Shown here in pieces: positions 8,345-15,649 of a stretch of 32,946 bases of DNA. Location: contig JADHWE010000028.1 in assembly GCA_016783675.1 (NCBI GenBank), positions 1-32,946 on the forward strand, in the 5' to 3' direction. Numbering within the stretch: the stretch's first letter is position 1; every line of letters starts with the position of its first letter. Origin of the DNA: Kiritimatiellia bacterium (lineage in GTDB: Bacteria; Verrucomicrobiota; Kiritimatiellia; UBA8416; JABMPJ01). Under the pieces are notes generated by a model. That model saw only the letters and a list, made by a program, of their open reading frames with translations, was not told where the DNA came from and made no database searches. The position numbers and the translations under genes were made by a program.

Positions 8345-9079
8345 TCAGTCGTCGAGTCGCTGGAGGAGGTAGGCCACCTCGACCTGTTTACAGGGCGGAA
8401 TGATCCACCGCTCGTAGATGGTGCGGACCTTGTCGGGTGCGATGCCCCCGTCGCCCGCCGTCAGCAGCTCACTGCCATAGGCTGACGCCTTGCGGCTGAC
8501 GCGTTCGTAGAGCTGCACCTCGACATGGGCCGCCGTGATGGCGGCCTCGATGGCGGCCGCATCGTTTGCTCGGATCAGGGGATCAAAGACGGACGATTCT
8601 TCGCGGTACTTGCTTTCGGCGATGAACATGCCGTAGTGGATCCGCTTCGAGAGCGCCTGCAACAGGTTGACGTCGATGACGGCGCACGATCCGTAGTTCG
8701 CGTCATCCCCGCCCGCACAGATGAACGGCACCAGCTCGTTCACGTACATCTCCATGATCTGCGCATTCACGTTCACGCGGTTCGTGTGGAGCGGATTCTC
8801 AGCGTAGGTCAAAGCAGGCAGAATGGGGTCGGGCAGATCGTCGAAGAACGAGTGCTCGTCCGGGCTCGTGTAGCGACGCACCTTGGCATGTGAGCGTTCG
8901 GTCTCGTGCAGCATGAACTCGAGCAACGTTTCGGCAGCCAATGCGCCCCCCATGCCGCCGAGTTCATACACGGGTGGATTGCGGAGAAACTGGGCGCGCT
9001 CGATCAGACCGAAAATGATCGTCTCCTCGAGTCGCACCAGGACCCCGCGCAAGTGGTCAAGCTGTAGCTCTTTCGTCAT
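8345..9079 (-). CDS. Chorismate mutase, AroQ eukaryotic (yeast/plant) type
   Basis: This 244-residue protein resembles the yeast ARO7 and plant chorismate mutases almost end to end, from LDHLRGVLVRLEETIIF (7-23) to QVEVAYLLQRLDD (232-244). It would convert chorismate to prephenate for Phe and Tyr synthesis. By alignment from memory to the yeast enzyme, Arg11, Arg146, Lys157, Glu187 and Glu234 match catalytic residues Arg16, Arg157, Lys168, Glu198 and Glu246; yeast Asn194 aligns with Ala and Thr242 with Cys230. Bacterial AroQ mutases are usually about 90-residue domains, so this large helical form is unusual. The yeast-like regulatory region is partly kept (the segment with SPDEHSFFDDLPDPI). 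No other aromatic pathway gene lies nearby. Start ATG 9079 has only a weak ribosome site. Confidence 0.9.
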   Translation of the reverse strand: MTKELQLDHLRGVLVRLEETIIFGLIERAQFLRNPPVYELGGMGGALAAETLLEFMLHETERSHAKVRRYTSPDEHSFFDDLPDPILPALTYAENPLHTNRVNVNAQIMEMYVNELVPFICAGGDDANYGSCAVIDVNLLQALSKRIHYGMFIAESKYREESSVFDPLIRANDAAAIEAAITAAHVEVQLYERVSRKASAYGSELLTAGDGGIAPDKVRTIYERWIIPPCKQVEVAYLLQRLDD

Positions 9080-9214
9080 TGTTTGCCAAGCATACCCCTA
9101 TCCCTTTCGCTCTGCCAACTTCCAATCTTTACGCCTTCCCCCATTTTCGTTAGCGTACATCCCGTCGCATGATGCATCATTCGCCCACGGGGCAACCGGA
9201 AGGACCGGGAGACT

Positions 9215-9943
9215 ATGGACAACGATAAATCGGTTCGGTACGCACGCATTCTCCTTAAGCTGAGCGGCGAGGCGCTGCGCAGCAAGGAAAGCGGGCTCAG
9301 TATCGACCCCGAGATCTGCGACGGCATTGCCAAGCGCATCAAGGATGTCGTCCAGATGGGCGCGCAGGTAGCCATCGTGGTGGGCGGCGGCAACATCTTC
9401 CGCGGCATCAGCGGGGAACAGGGCGGCATCGACCGCACGTCGGGCGACTACATGGGCATGCTGGCCACGATCATCAACGCCCTCGCCCTGCAGAACGCAC
9501 TCGAACACAACAACATCGACACGCGCGTCCTAACCGCCATCGACATGCACAAGGTAGCCGAACCTTTCATCCTGCGGCGTGCCCTGCGTCATCTGAACAA
9601 GGGACGCGTACTCATCTTCGGCGGCGGCACCGGCAATCCCTATTTCAGCACCGATTCCGCTGCCGCACTTCGCGCCAGCGAGCTCGGCGCCGACGTGCTG
9701 ATGAAAGGAACCAAGGTCGACGGTATCTACTCGGCCGATCCTGTCACCGATCCCACGGCCACGCGCTTCGAACACCTGAGCTATGACGAGGCACTGCACA
9801 AGAACCTGAAAGTCATGGACGGCGCCGCTTTCTCCCTTTGCCGTGAGAACAAGATCCCGATTGTTGTATTCGACTACTTCGAGCCGGGCGTAATGGAGCG
9901 TATTGTGGCCGGAGAAAACGTCGGCACCACCGTGGGCGACTGA
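9215..9943 (+). CDS. pyrH: UMP kinase
   Basis: A 242-residue hexameric-type bacterial UMP kinase of the amino acid kinase fold, which phosphorylates UMP to UDP in the cytoplasm. Visible family motifs are ILLKLSGEAL (12-21), VVGGGNIFRG (about 55-64), SGDYMGMLAT, the nucleotide-binding GGGTGNPYFSTDSAA (about 136-150) and LMKGTKVDGIYSADP. Length is normal for the family. GGGAG precedes the ATG. It is followed 24 bases later by frr, the near-universal bacterial pyrH-frr pairing; the usual upstream rpsB-tsf genes are absent here, since a divergent chorismate mutase lies upstream. Confidence 0.98.
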   Translation: MDNDKSVRYARILLKLSGEALRSKESGLSIDPEICDGIAKRIKDVVQMGAQVAIVVGGGNIFRGISGEQGGIDRTSGDYMGMLATIINALALQNALEHNNIDTRVLTAIDMHKVAEPFILRRALRHLNKGRVLIFGGGTGNPYFSTDSAAALRASELGADVLMKGTKVDGIYSADPVTDPTATRFEHLSYDEALHKNLKVMDGAAFSLCRENKIPIVVFDYFEPGVMERIVAGENVGTTVGD

Positions 9944-9967
9944 TTCAGACGTGACGAGGAGAGTGAT

Positions 9968-10531
9968 ATGGAATCCATGGAAGAAGTATTGATCGATTGC
10001 GAAGAGAAGATGGATAAGTCGGCGGCCTTCCTGCAGGAGCAGTTCTCGGGCATCCGCACCGGCAAAGCGTCACCCGCGCTGGTGGAGAATGTACAGGTCC
10101 CCTACTACGGGGCGCCCACCCGCCTGCGTGAACTGGCCAACATTTCGACACCCGAGCCCCGCCTGATTGTCATCAACGCCTACGATCCGACGGTGCTTTC
10201 TGAAATCGAAAAGGCCATTCTCGGGGCCAACCTGGGGGTCACCCCCATGAACGATGGCCGCGTCGTGCGCGTGCCGATCCCCGAACTGAACGAGGAACGG
10301 CGCAACGAGCTTGTCAAAGTGGCCCGCCGTATGGCCGAGGATACGCGGGTAGCGGTGCGCAACGTCCGTCGCGAGGCCAACGACCAGGTCAAATCACTTC
10401 AGAAGAACAGCAAGATAACTGAGGACGACCGCGACGAAGGCCTCAAGGAGATCCAGAATCAGACCGACAAGACAATCACCTCCATTGATGACGGCTTGAA
10501 GGCCAAAGAGGCCGAGATCATGGAAGTGTGA
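9968..10531 (+). CDS. frr: Ribosome recycling factor
   Basis: A 187-residue RRF, which with EF-G splits the post-termination ribosome. The three-helix bundle domain is recognisable by FSGIRTGKASPALVENVQV (about 28-46) and by the C-terminal helix with ELVKVARRMAEDTRVAVRNV, which carries the conserved arginines. The central region (YYGAPTRLRELANISTPEPR, then NAYDP) is domain II. Length matches the usual 185 residues. A GAGGAG ribosome site lies just upstream, and the gene follows pyrH closely, so the two are co-transcribed. Confidence 0.98.
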   Translation: MESMEEVLIDCEEKMDKSAAFLQEQFSGIRTGKASPALVENVQVPYYGAPTRLRELANISTPEPRLIVINAYDPTVLSEIEKAILGANLGVTPMNDGRVVRVPIPELNEERRNELVKVARRMAEDTRVAVRNVRREANDQVKSLQKNSKITEDDRDEGLKEIQNQTDKTITSIDDGLKAKEAEIMEV

Positions 10532-10547
10532 TGGCAGTTGCCCACAC

Positions 10548-10577
10548 TTGACCCCGCTGGATGTGAGACGATATACT
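10548..10577 (+). promoter_or_regulatory. Probable sigma70 promoter for the repeat protein gene
   Basis: TTGACC (10548-10553) and TATACT (10572-10577) are separated by 18 bases, each one mismatch from the consensus hexamer. The start codon at 10603 leaves a short leader with GGGAGAG as ribosome site. This would uncouple the downstream gene (and perhaps trxA) from pyrH-frr. Confidence 0.5.
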
Positions 10578-10602
10578 GGATGGGTTTTACGGGAGAGAGA
10601 AA

Positions 10603-11799
10603 ATGGCCGACGATTCCGACAAGCAGGATGCACCGAAGCTTCCACCTAAACTGAATCTGCGCAAGCAGGGGGTCCTTAAGCAAGGGCCCGCCGCGGAGGC
10701 AAAGCCACCGGCTCAGCCCGAGGTTAAACCCCAAGCCGAAATGCCTTCTGAGCCGACGCTCGCGCCGAAGCCCGCCGGCGATACAGCCGTCAAGCAGAGC
10801 ACGTCACGCCTTGTCGTGAAACCGGCGGCATCAAAGCCGAAACCCGAAGTCCCACCGGCCGAGAAGGCCGAACCGGCTCCCGTCCTCGCGGCAGCCGAAG
10901 CCGCCGCGGCCGCCAGCCCGGCCGTCAGACTGAAGCCCTTGCAGCCCAAACCGGCTCCCGCCGCTAAGGCGCCCGAACCGACTGAAGCTAAAGCCGAGGA
11001 AGCGCCTGAGCCCCCGGCGGAGAAGGCCGAAGCTCCGGCCAAGACCAATACCAAGCGCAAAACATCCCGCATTCCGCTGGAGAGCGCCAAGGCGCCCGAA
11101 GAAAAAGCAGGAGCCAAAGAAGGCGCGGCCAAGCTCAAGCCGAAGACCATCAAGATCAAGCCGAGCGCACCGGTTCCCAAGGTCCGCTCGACACAGCCGC
11201 TCAGCATTACGGTTCCGATTGCCGAAGAGGACACCGAGAAGATCAGGACCGATGCCGCCAAGCGCCAGACATCGCGTATCCCGCTCGAAGACGCCCTGAC
11301 CGCCGACAAGGAGAGTGATGAGCCCGCCGAGCCGGTTGATCCCGCGCGGCCCAAGACCATCAAGATCAAGCGCCCCGGCAGCGAGGCCGCCACGGTAAAA
11401 GCCAAGAAGCCTGTACCGAAAAAGGGCGACGACGGCGAAATGGGCAAGACCGCACGCCTGGACCATCTCCCGCTTGACGAGGCCGAGACGACGCCCACGC
11501 AGAAGAAGACCATCCGCGTTAAGCGGCCCGACGGTGCGTCGACTACCGCGCCGGTCGCTGCTGCACCCGCAGCGCCCCGTCCCGGTCTCGGGCTGACACC
11601 GCCGGAGCCGATCGAGCAACCGCGCTCCGATGAGCCCGGCGGCGTGTGGGCCATCCTGGCTCTCGCCGCCACGCTCGTGCTGTGTGTTGTTATCTACATG
11701 CTGGCCGCCCAGGCCTTCGGGCCCAACGTGTCGGGAACCGCTCTGTCCTCATGGACGGGAGGCCCCAACCTGTCGTGGCCGGGTAAGATTGTGAACTAG
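10603..11799 (+). CDS. Low-complexity Ala/Pro/Lys protein with alternating TSRIPLE and KTIKIK motifs and one membrane span
   Basis: I do not recognise a family. The 398-residue protein has a long disordered-looking, Ala/Pro/Lys/Glu-rich region (1-345), one membrane segment (about 347-369) and a short tail containing two Trp residues. Two short motifs alternate three times: KTSRIPLE (153-160), QTSRIPLE (222-229) and the looser KTARLDHLPLDEA (282-294); and KPKTIKIKP (179-187), RPKTIKIKRPG (249-259), KKTIRVKRPDG (301-311). The period is about 60-70 residues. The N-terminus has KLPPKLNLRKQGV (12-24). The layout suggests a cytoplasmic tail bearing repeated peptide docking sites, anchored by the C-terminal span. 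A strong promoter-like element and ribosome site precede it; trxA follows 31 bases after the stop. Confidence 0.8.
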   Translation: MADDSDKQDAPKLPPKLNLRKQGVLKQGPAAEAKPPAQPEVKPQAEMPSEPTLAPKPAGDTAVKQSTSRLVVKPAASKPKPEVPPAEKAEPAPVLAAAEAAAAASPAVRLKPLQPKPAPAAKAPEPTEAKAEEAPEPPAEKAEAPAKTNTKRKTSRIPLESAKAPEEKAGAKEGAAKLKPKTIKIKPSAPVPKVRSTQPLSITVPIAEEDTEKIRTDAAKRQTSRIPLEDALTADKESDEPAEPVDPARPKTIKIKRPGSEAATVKAKKPVPKKGDDGEMGKTARLDHLPLDEAETTPTQKKTIRVKRPDGASTTAPVAAAPAAPRPGLGLTPPEPIEQPRSDEPGGVWAILALAATLVLCVVIYMLAAQAFGPNVSGTALSSWTGGPNLSWPGKIVN

Positions 11800-11830
11800 A
11801 ATACAAGACCCCAACGAGGAGTAGATCAAG

Positions 11831-12160
11831 ATGGCGAGTGACAAGATCATACAGATCGAAGGCGATAACTGGCAGAGCGAGGTAATGGAGAGCAGCATCC
11901 CCGTACTTGTTGATTTCTGGGCCGAGTGGTGTGGCCCTTGCCGCGCGGTGGCGCCCATCCTGGATGAGCTTGCCGACGAGCTGGATGGCAAGGTCAAAAT
12001 TGCGAAGGTAGATGTCGACAGCAACCAGCAGCTCGCCGGCCAGTTCAACATCCGCTCCATCCCCACCCTTCTGATCGTGAAGGACGGAGTTGTCCAGGAG
12101 CAGATGGTAGGCGCCATGAACAAGGCCGCCCTCCAGGGGAAGGTTGAGGCCCACTTCTAG
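11831..12160 (+). CDS. trxA: Thioredoxin
   Basis: A 109-residue thioredoxin that reduces protein disulfides. The active site WCGPC lies at residues 36-40 within VDFWAEWCGPCRAVAP, followed by KVDVDSN and the cis-proline loop IRSIPTLLIVKDG, all in standard positions. Length is normal. A GAGGAG ribosome site is 9 bases upstream of the ATG. It lies 31 bases after the low-complexity membrane protein and may share its promoter. Confidence 0.97.
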   Translation: MASDKIIQIEGDNWQSEVMESSIPVLVDFWAEWCGPCRAVAPILDELADELDGKVKIAKVDVDSNQQLAGQFNIRSIPTLLIVKDGVVQEQMVGAMNKAALQGKVEAHF

Positions 12161-12184
12161 GTCGCGCCGATCCCGGCTCTATAG

Positions 12185-12328
12185 TCAGATCAGCATCAGC
12201 AGGACGCGTCGGAACAAACCCCGGTGCGTCCTGTCTGTTTCCGGGGCTTCCGCGATCTGCCACCAGCGCACCTCGCCACCCACATCAATCACCCCGTCAA
12301 CCACTACCCGATCCAGTCTCCTGCGCAT
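12185..12328 (-). CDS. Possible 47-residue small protein
   Basis: An ATG at 12328 is preceded on the minus strand by GGGAGG at a good distance and opens a 47-codon frame, MRRRLDRVVVDGVIDVGG.. to ..RRVLLMLI, ending in TGA 24 bases before the trxA stop on the other strand. The protein has a basic N-terminus and a hydrophobic C-terminus. I do not recognise it. It lies divergent from the WYL regulator, with the palindrome at 12380-12398 between them, a common arrangement for a regulator and its target. Coding status rests on the ribosome site and position only. Confidence 0.35.
   Translation of the reverse strand: MRRRLDRVVVDGVIDVGGEVRWWQIAEAPETDRTHRGLFRRVLLMLI
12191..12232 (+). terminator. Weak stem-loop downstream of trxA
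   Basis: AGGACGC and GCGTCCT form a 7-bp stem around an 18-base loop shortly after the trxA stop, followed by a modestly T-rich GTCTGTTT. The loop is long and the T run poor, so termination here is only possible. The same bases are inside the putative minus-strand small ORF. Confidence 0.25.
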
Positions 12329-12379
12329 CACACGCCTCCCTTTTTTTCAGTGTTGCGCTTAAGACTGTACAACAGGGGG

Positions 12380-12398
12380 TAGGACATATAATGTCCTA
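12380..12398. promoter_or_regulatory. Perfect 19-bp palindrome, candidate operator
   Basis: TAGGACAT and ATGTCCTA are perfect 8-base inverted arms around ATA. The centre contains TATAAT on the plus strand and TTATAT on the minus strand, so bound protein would cover a -10 box in either direction. It lies between the putative small ORF (start 12328, minus) and the WYL regulator (start 12646, plus). Binding by that regulator is inference. Confidence 0.55.
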
Positions 12399-12410
12399 TG
12401 GTAACTTTTT

Positions 12411-12614
12411 CTCAATATCCAATATTCAACAAGGAACGTCCAACCGAACAAAGAAGGAGAGCGAGGATGGCTAATGGTGAACGCTTGCGCGCACTATTCT
12501 CGGACCTCGCTCATTTGGATGTTGGATATTCGTTGCCATTCCCTTCGGTCATTGCTTTCGCTTCGCTCAAGCCCGTCTCCGCTTCGCTCCGGCTGTTGGA
12601 TATTGGGTGTTGAG
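12411..12614. repeat. MITE-like inverted-repeat element
   Basis: The ends CTCAATATCCAATATTCAAC.. (12411-12431) and its near inverted copy (12594-12614) match at 18 of 21 positions. Inside is a second inverted pair, GAGCGAGG (12459-12466) and CCTCGCTC (12505-12512), and another partial copy, GATGTTGGATATTCG (12518-12532). It encodes no convincing protein. It fills most of the trxA to WYL-regulator gap and separates the palindrome from the regulator start. Mobility is inferred from shape alone. Confidence 0.5.
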
Positions 12615-12645
12615 AACCCCGCACCCAAGGTAACGGAGGGTCATC

Positions 12646-13623
12646 GTGCCGAAGTTTAAACCCCAGTATCGACGCCTGCTTTTCATCGACCGCGAGATCA
12701 GGAAGGGGCGTTTCCCGAACTGCCGGTCGCTGGCCGAGGCATGGGAGGTATCGTCCAAAACGGTTCAGCGCGACATCGACTACCTGCGTTACGAGCTGAA
12801 CGCTCCGATCGACTATGATGCGGCACAGTTTGGCTTCTTCTACACCGAGCCCAGCTACCGGATGCCCGCCATTTCCATCAGCGAAAGCGACCTCTTTGCC
12901 GTTTGCGTGGCCGAGCAGGCCCTGCGCGCCTTCCGCAATACGCCCTTGCACGAACGGCTCCTGTCGGTCTTCAACAAGATCGAGGACTCCCTCCCCGACC
13001 GTATCTCCGTTCATCCCGCCTGGCTCGACAGCCGGGTGACCGTTTTCGCTGAGCCCATCACCACGATACGTCCGGAGGTGTGGGAGACGATTGCCGTGGC
13101 CATGCGCGAGAACCGGCAGCTTACCATCCGTTACGCGAGTGTAGGCCAAGAGCCTTCCGTGCGCACGATCGACCCCTACCACCTGGTCAGCCATCGCGGG
13201 GAGTGGTATGTCATCGCCTACTGCCATCGCAGCGAAGGCATCCGCACCTTCGCCGTCTCGCGCGCGCTTACCGCGACCCTTGAAGCCAGCACGTTTGACC
13301 TGCCCGAACAGTACGACGAGCAGGCCCTGGCGCGGGAGCAGTTCGGGATCCGGTGGGATGCAAAGGAACACGCCGTGGCGATACACTTCGATGCCAAGGC
13401 CGCCCCTTACATCCGCGAACGCACGTGGCATCCCGAGCAAACACTGCGGAACGCCGCGGACAATGGCGTGGAGATACGCTTCCGCACGCGTCACCTGCAG
13501 GAAGTGCGCGACTGGGTCCTCTCGTGGGGCTCACATGCGCACCCGCTAAAACCCAAGACGCTCGTCACGATGGTCAAAGACGAGCTATCGGCCGCCCTCG
13601 CGCAGTATGCTGGTGAGCGTTGA
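12646..13623 (+). CDS. WYL-domain transcriptional regulator (YafY/DeoR-like HTH)
   Basis: A 325-residue regulator. The N-terminal winged helix-turn-helix (about 5-65) has a recognition region SLAEAWEVSSKTVQRDIDYL. The central ligand-binding WYL domain (about 140-215) reads IDPYHLVSHRGEWYVIAYC, with WYV in place of the name-giving WYL, and continues to IRTFAVSRA. A C-terminal WCX-type extension (about 235-320) completes the usual architecture. The start is GTG 12646, chosen because GGAGGG stands five bases before it. WYL proteins sense small molecules or nucleic acids and often act in DNA-damage or defence control, but nothing beside it shows which. The palindrome at 12380-12398 may be its operator. 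Confidence 0.92.
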   Translation: MPKFKPQYRRLLFIDREIRKGRFPNCRSLAEAWEVSSKTVQRDIDYLRYELNAPIDYDAAQFGFFYTEPSYRMPAISISESDLFAVCVAEQALRAFRNTPLHERLLSVFNKIEDSLPDRISVHPAWLDSRVTVFAEPITTIRPEVWETIAVAMRENRQLTIRYASVGQEPSVRTIDPYHLVSHRGEWYVIAYCHRSEGIRTFAVSRALTATLEASTFDLPEQYDEQALAREQFGIRWDAKEHAVAIHFDAKAAPYIRERTWHPEQTLRNAADNGVEIRFRTRHLQEVRDWVLSWGSHAHPLKPKTLVTMVKDELSAALAQYAGER

Positions 13624-13674
13624 ATCTGACCGCTTGCATTTCGCTTCATATGCAGGGCATCACCGCGTGGCGCT

Positions 13675-13693
13675 GGCCGCACACAGTGCGGCC
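13675..13693. terminator. Perfect 8-bp hairpin between convergent genes
   Basis: GGCCGCAC and GTGCGGCC pair perfectly around a three-base ACA loop. It lies in the 134-base gap between the WYL regulator and the phosphate symporter, which converge, so it could stop transcription from both sides. No T run follows, so it is not a classical intrinsic terminator. Confidence 0.45.
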
Positions 13694-13757
13694 CTACACC
13701 AAGGGCAGAACGTCTGGATAGGGCCCGGACACCATCACTACGGTACGATCTCCGGCC

Positions 13758-15458
13758 CTACTTCTCGCCGACAACGACTTCCGCGATGTTGAGCGCGTGG
13801 TCCTTCATACGCCGGTAGTAGTTCAGCATGTCCGTGTAGATCAGGCTAAAGAACGGAGACACTTCTTCATTCTGCAGGCGGTTCAGGTGTTCGCGGCGCG
13901 ACGACTTCATCAGCTCGGTAATGGCCGCGCCCTCGCTTTGCGCCTTCGGCAGTGCATCCATGCTCTCGTCGGCCACGTAGGCGCTGACCTTGGCAATGTA
14001 AGCGGTAACCCGCTCATGCAGAGCCAGAAGACGTTTACGCGCTTGGTCATCCAACTTCATATCGTTGTCCTGTAGCTTCTTGCGAGCTTTCAGAACGTTG
14101 ACGATGTAGTCACTGAGCGACTCATACTCATCCGCCAGACGCATCTGCATGTGCGCCTGCGTGGTAACGTCATGCGGGACTTGCCCGGATACAAGATTGC
14201 TGAGATAGAGGAATATCTCCTTCTGCACATTGTCCAACACCTGTTCCCGTCGGAAGATCTCGCGCTCAGGCCCCGCCGTCGTCGTGCCGTCCTCCAGGCA
14301 GAGCTTCAGGTTTGCCATCATCTCCTCTACGCTCTCGGCCATGAACGATATCTGCTTCTGCGACTGCACCATACCCAGTGACGGTGTATCAAGCATGCGC
14401 ACATCGAGGTAGGTCAGATGCTGGATTTCCTTGGTCTTCTTATCCGGCACCAGTTTCGTTACCACGAAGCCCAGCACCCGTGTGAACGGGAGAAAAAGGA
14501 TCACGTTGGCCACGTTAAAACTCGTATGCACGGTCGCAATGCCGGCCGTGATGATCTGGGCGAAATCCTTCTCCGCCATCCCGTCGATACTGACAAGCAG
14601 CGGGTTGCCGCCGGCCATCGAGGCCACCACCTTTGACACAACCGGAATAACCATTGGGAAGAGAGCGATGAACCACATGGTCCCGAGTACGTTGAACAGG
14701 ACATGCGCATAGGCGGCCCGCTTGGCCGTGGTCGTTGTCCCCAAGGAGGCAAGCCAAGCCGTGATCGTGGTGCCGATGTTCTCGCCGAGCACCAGGGCCG
14801 CGGCGGTTTGAAATTCGATTACCCCTGTTGAGGCCAGCCCGATCGTAATGCCCAGGGTCGCGGACGAAGACTGCACAACCATCGTCAGGATGCAGCCCAC
14901 CATGGCACATTTGATAATGCCGAGATAGGAGGTGGCCTGGAAGGCATGGAACCAGGCCTGGAACTCATCGTGCGAGCGCAGCGGCTTGAACCCGTTCTTC
15001 ATCAGCTCAAGACCGAAGAACACCATGCCCACGCCCATGATCGCCATACCAATGTAACGGACACGATCGCGCTTGGAGAAAAGAAAGAAGAAGGCGGCGA
15101 TTCCGAGCATGGGCAGCCCGTATTTCCCGATCTTCAAAACAAGGATCCAGCCCGTAATCGTGGTGCCGATGTTGGCCCCCATGATCACGCCGATGGCCTG
15201 CATCAGTGTCATGATACCACTGTTCACGAAGCCGACCACCATGACCGTTGTCACTGAACTGGATTGCACCAGGCAAGTTACCAGCAGCCCCACCACCACG
15301 CCCATCAGGCGATTATTAGTCACGGCCGCAATCATCTTGCGCAGCCGGTCGCCCGAAACAGCCTGTAACCCCTCGGACATGAACTTCATGCCCAGCAAGA
15401 AAACGCCCAGTCCCCCGACTACCTGCGATGCGATCTTAATGAAGAGTTCTACACCCAT
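13758..15458 (-). CDS. Na+/phosphate cotransporter family protein with PhoU-like tail
   Basis: A 566-residue NptA/YjbB-like protein that probably moves inorganic phosphate with Na+. The membrane part (about 1-330) contains the duplicated signature VQSSSVTT (QSSS 65-68) and VQSSSAT (QSSS 196-199), each followed by GANIGTT (94-100) or GENIGTT (225-231), the expected inverted repeat. The C-terminal 210 residues are helical and PhoU-like, with RLADEYESLSDYIVNVLKA. The frame opens at 15533, but ATG 15458 has AAGGAG in the right place and starts at the normal position for the family, so I prefer it. Three CTAAC repeats at 11-base spacing lie 78-105 bases upstream and may be a Pho box. Confidence 0.94.
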   Translation of the reverse strand: MGVELFIKIASQVVGGLGVFLLGMKFMSEGLQAVSGDRLRKMIAAVTNNRLMGVVVGLLVTCLVQSSSVTTVMVVGFVNSGIMTLMQAIGVIMGANIGTTITGWILVLKIGKYGLPMLGIAAFFFLFSKRDRVRYIGMAIMGVGMVFFGLELMKNGFKPLRSHDEFQAWFHAFQATSYLGIIKCAMVGCILTMVVQSSSATLGITIGLASTGVIEFQTAAALVLGENIGTTITAWLASLGTTTTAKRAAYAHVLFNVLGTMWFIALFPMVIPVVSKVVASMAGGNPLLVSIDGMAEKDFAQIITAGIATVHTSFNVANVILFLPFTRVLGFVVTKLVPDKKTKEIQHLTYLDVRMLDTPSLGMVQSQKQISFMAESVEEMMANLKLCLEDGTTTAGPEREIFRREQVLDNVQKEIFLYLSNLVSGQVPHDVTTQAHMQMRLADEYESLSDYIVNVLKARKKLQDNDMKLDDQARKRLLALHERVTAYIAKVSAYVADESMDALPKAQSEGAAITELMKSSRREHLNRLQNEEVSPFFSLIYTDMLNYYRRMKDHALNIAEVVVGEK

Positions 15459-15535
15459 CTGCACTCCTTGTGTGGCTGAAAGAAATATGATTAGGCCGCA
15501 CGATACCAAAACAGGCGGCAAAATCCATCTCATTC

Positions 15536-15563
15536 CGTTAGAGCTATGTTAGAATTGTGTTAG
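15536..15563 (-). promoter_or_regulatory. Candidate Pho box: three 11-bp-spaced direct repeats
   Basis: On the minus strand CTAACA, CTAACA and CTAACG recur at exactly 11-base intervals (hexamers 15563-15558, 15552-15547, 15541-15536). Direct repeats with an 11-base period are the format of PhoB/PhoP boxes, and CTAACA is close to the TTAACA of Bacillus PhoP. The site lies in the divergent gap between the phosphate symporter and the HAD phosphatase. Regulator identity is inferred; no clear -10 follows at the ideal distance. Confidence 0.45.
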
Positions 15564-15649
15564 GGTCTTGCCGATCCGAGCCGCTTTGGCTTATCGTCCA
15601 TGCGTGACGGAAACGGCCCACCTCGGGCCCCCATGACAGAAACGTACCA

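Noticed and set aside
6937-9079. Two-component system with an adjacent response regulator
   Set aside because: No receiver domain occurs near the histidine kinase; the next gene is a chorismate mutase.
10713-11672. Minus-strand frame of 319 codons, Gly/Ala/Ser-rich
   Set aside because: It is the complement of the low-complexity Ala/Pro/Lys gene, whose plus-strand repeats, promoter and ribosome site are better evidence.
12468-12613. Short ORF with AAGGAG and ATG (MANGERLRALF..)
   Set aside because: It lies entirely inside the inverted-repeat element, has no similarity I recognise, and its sequence is set by the repeat arms.
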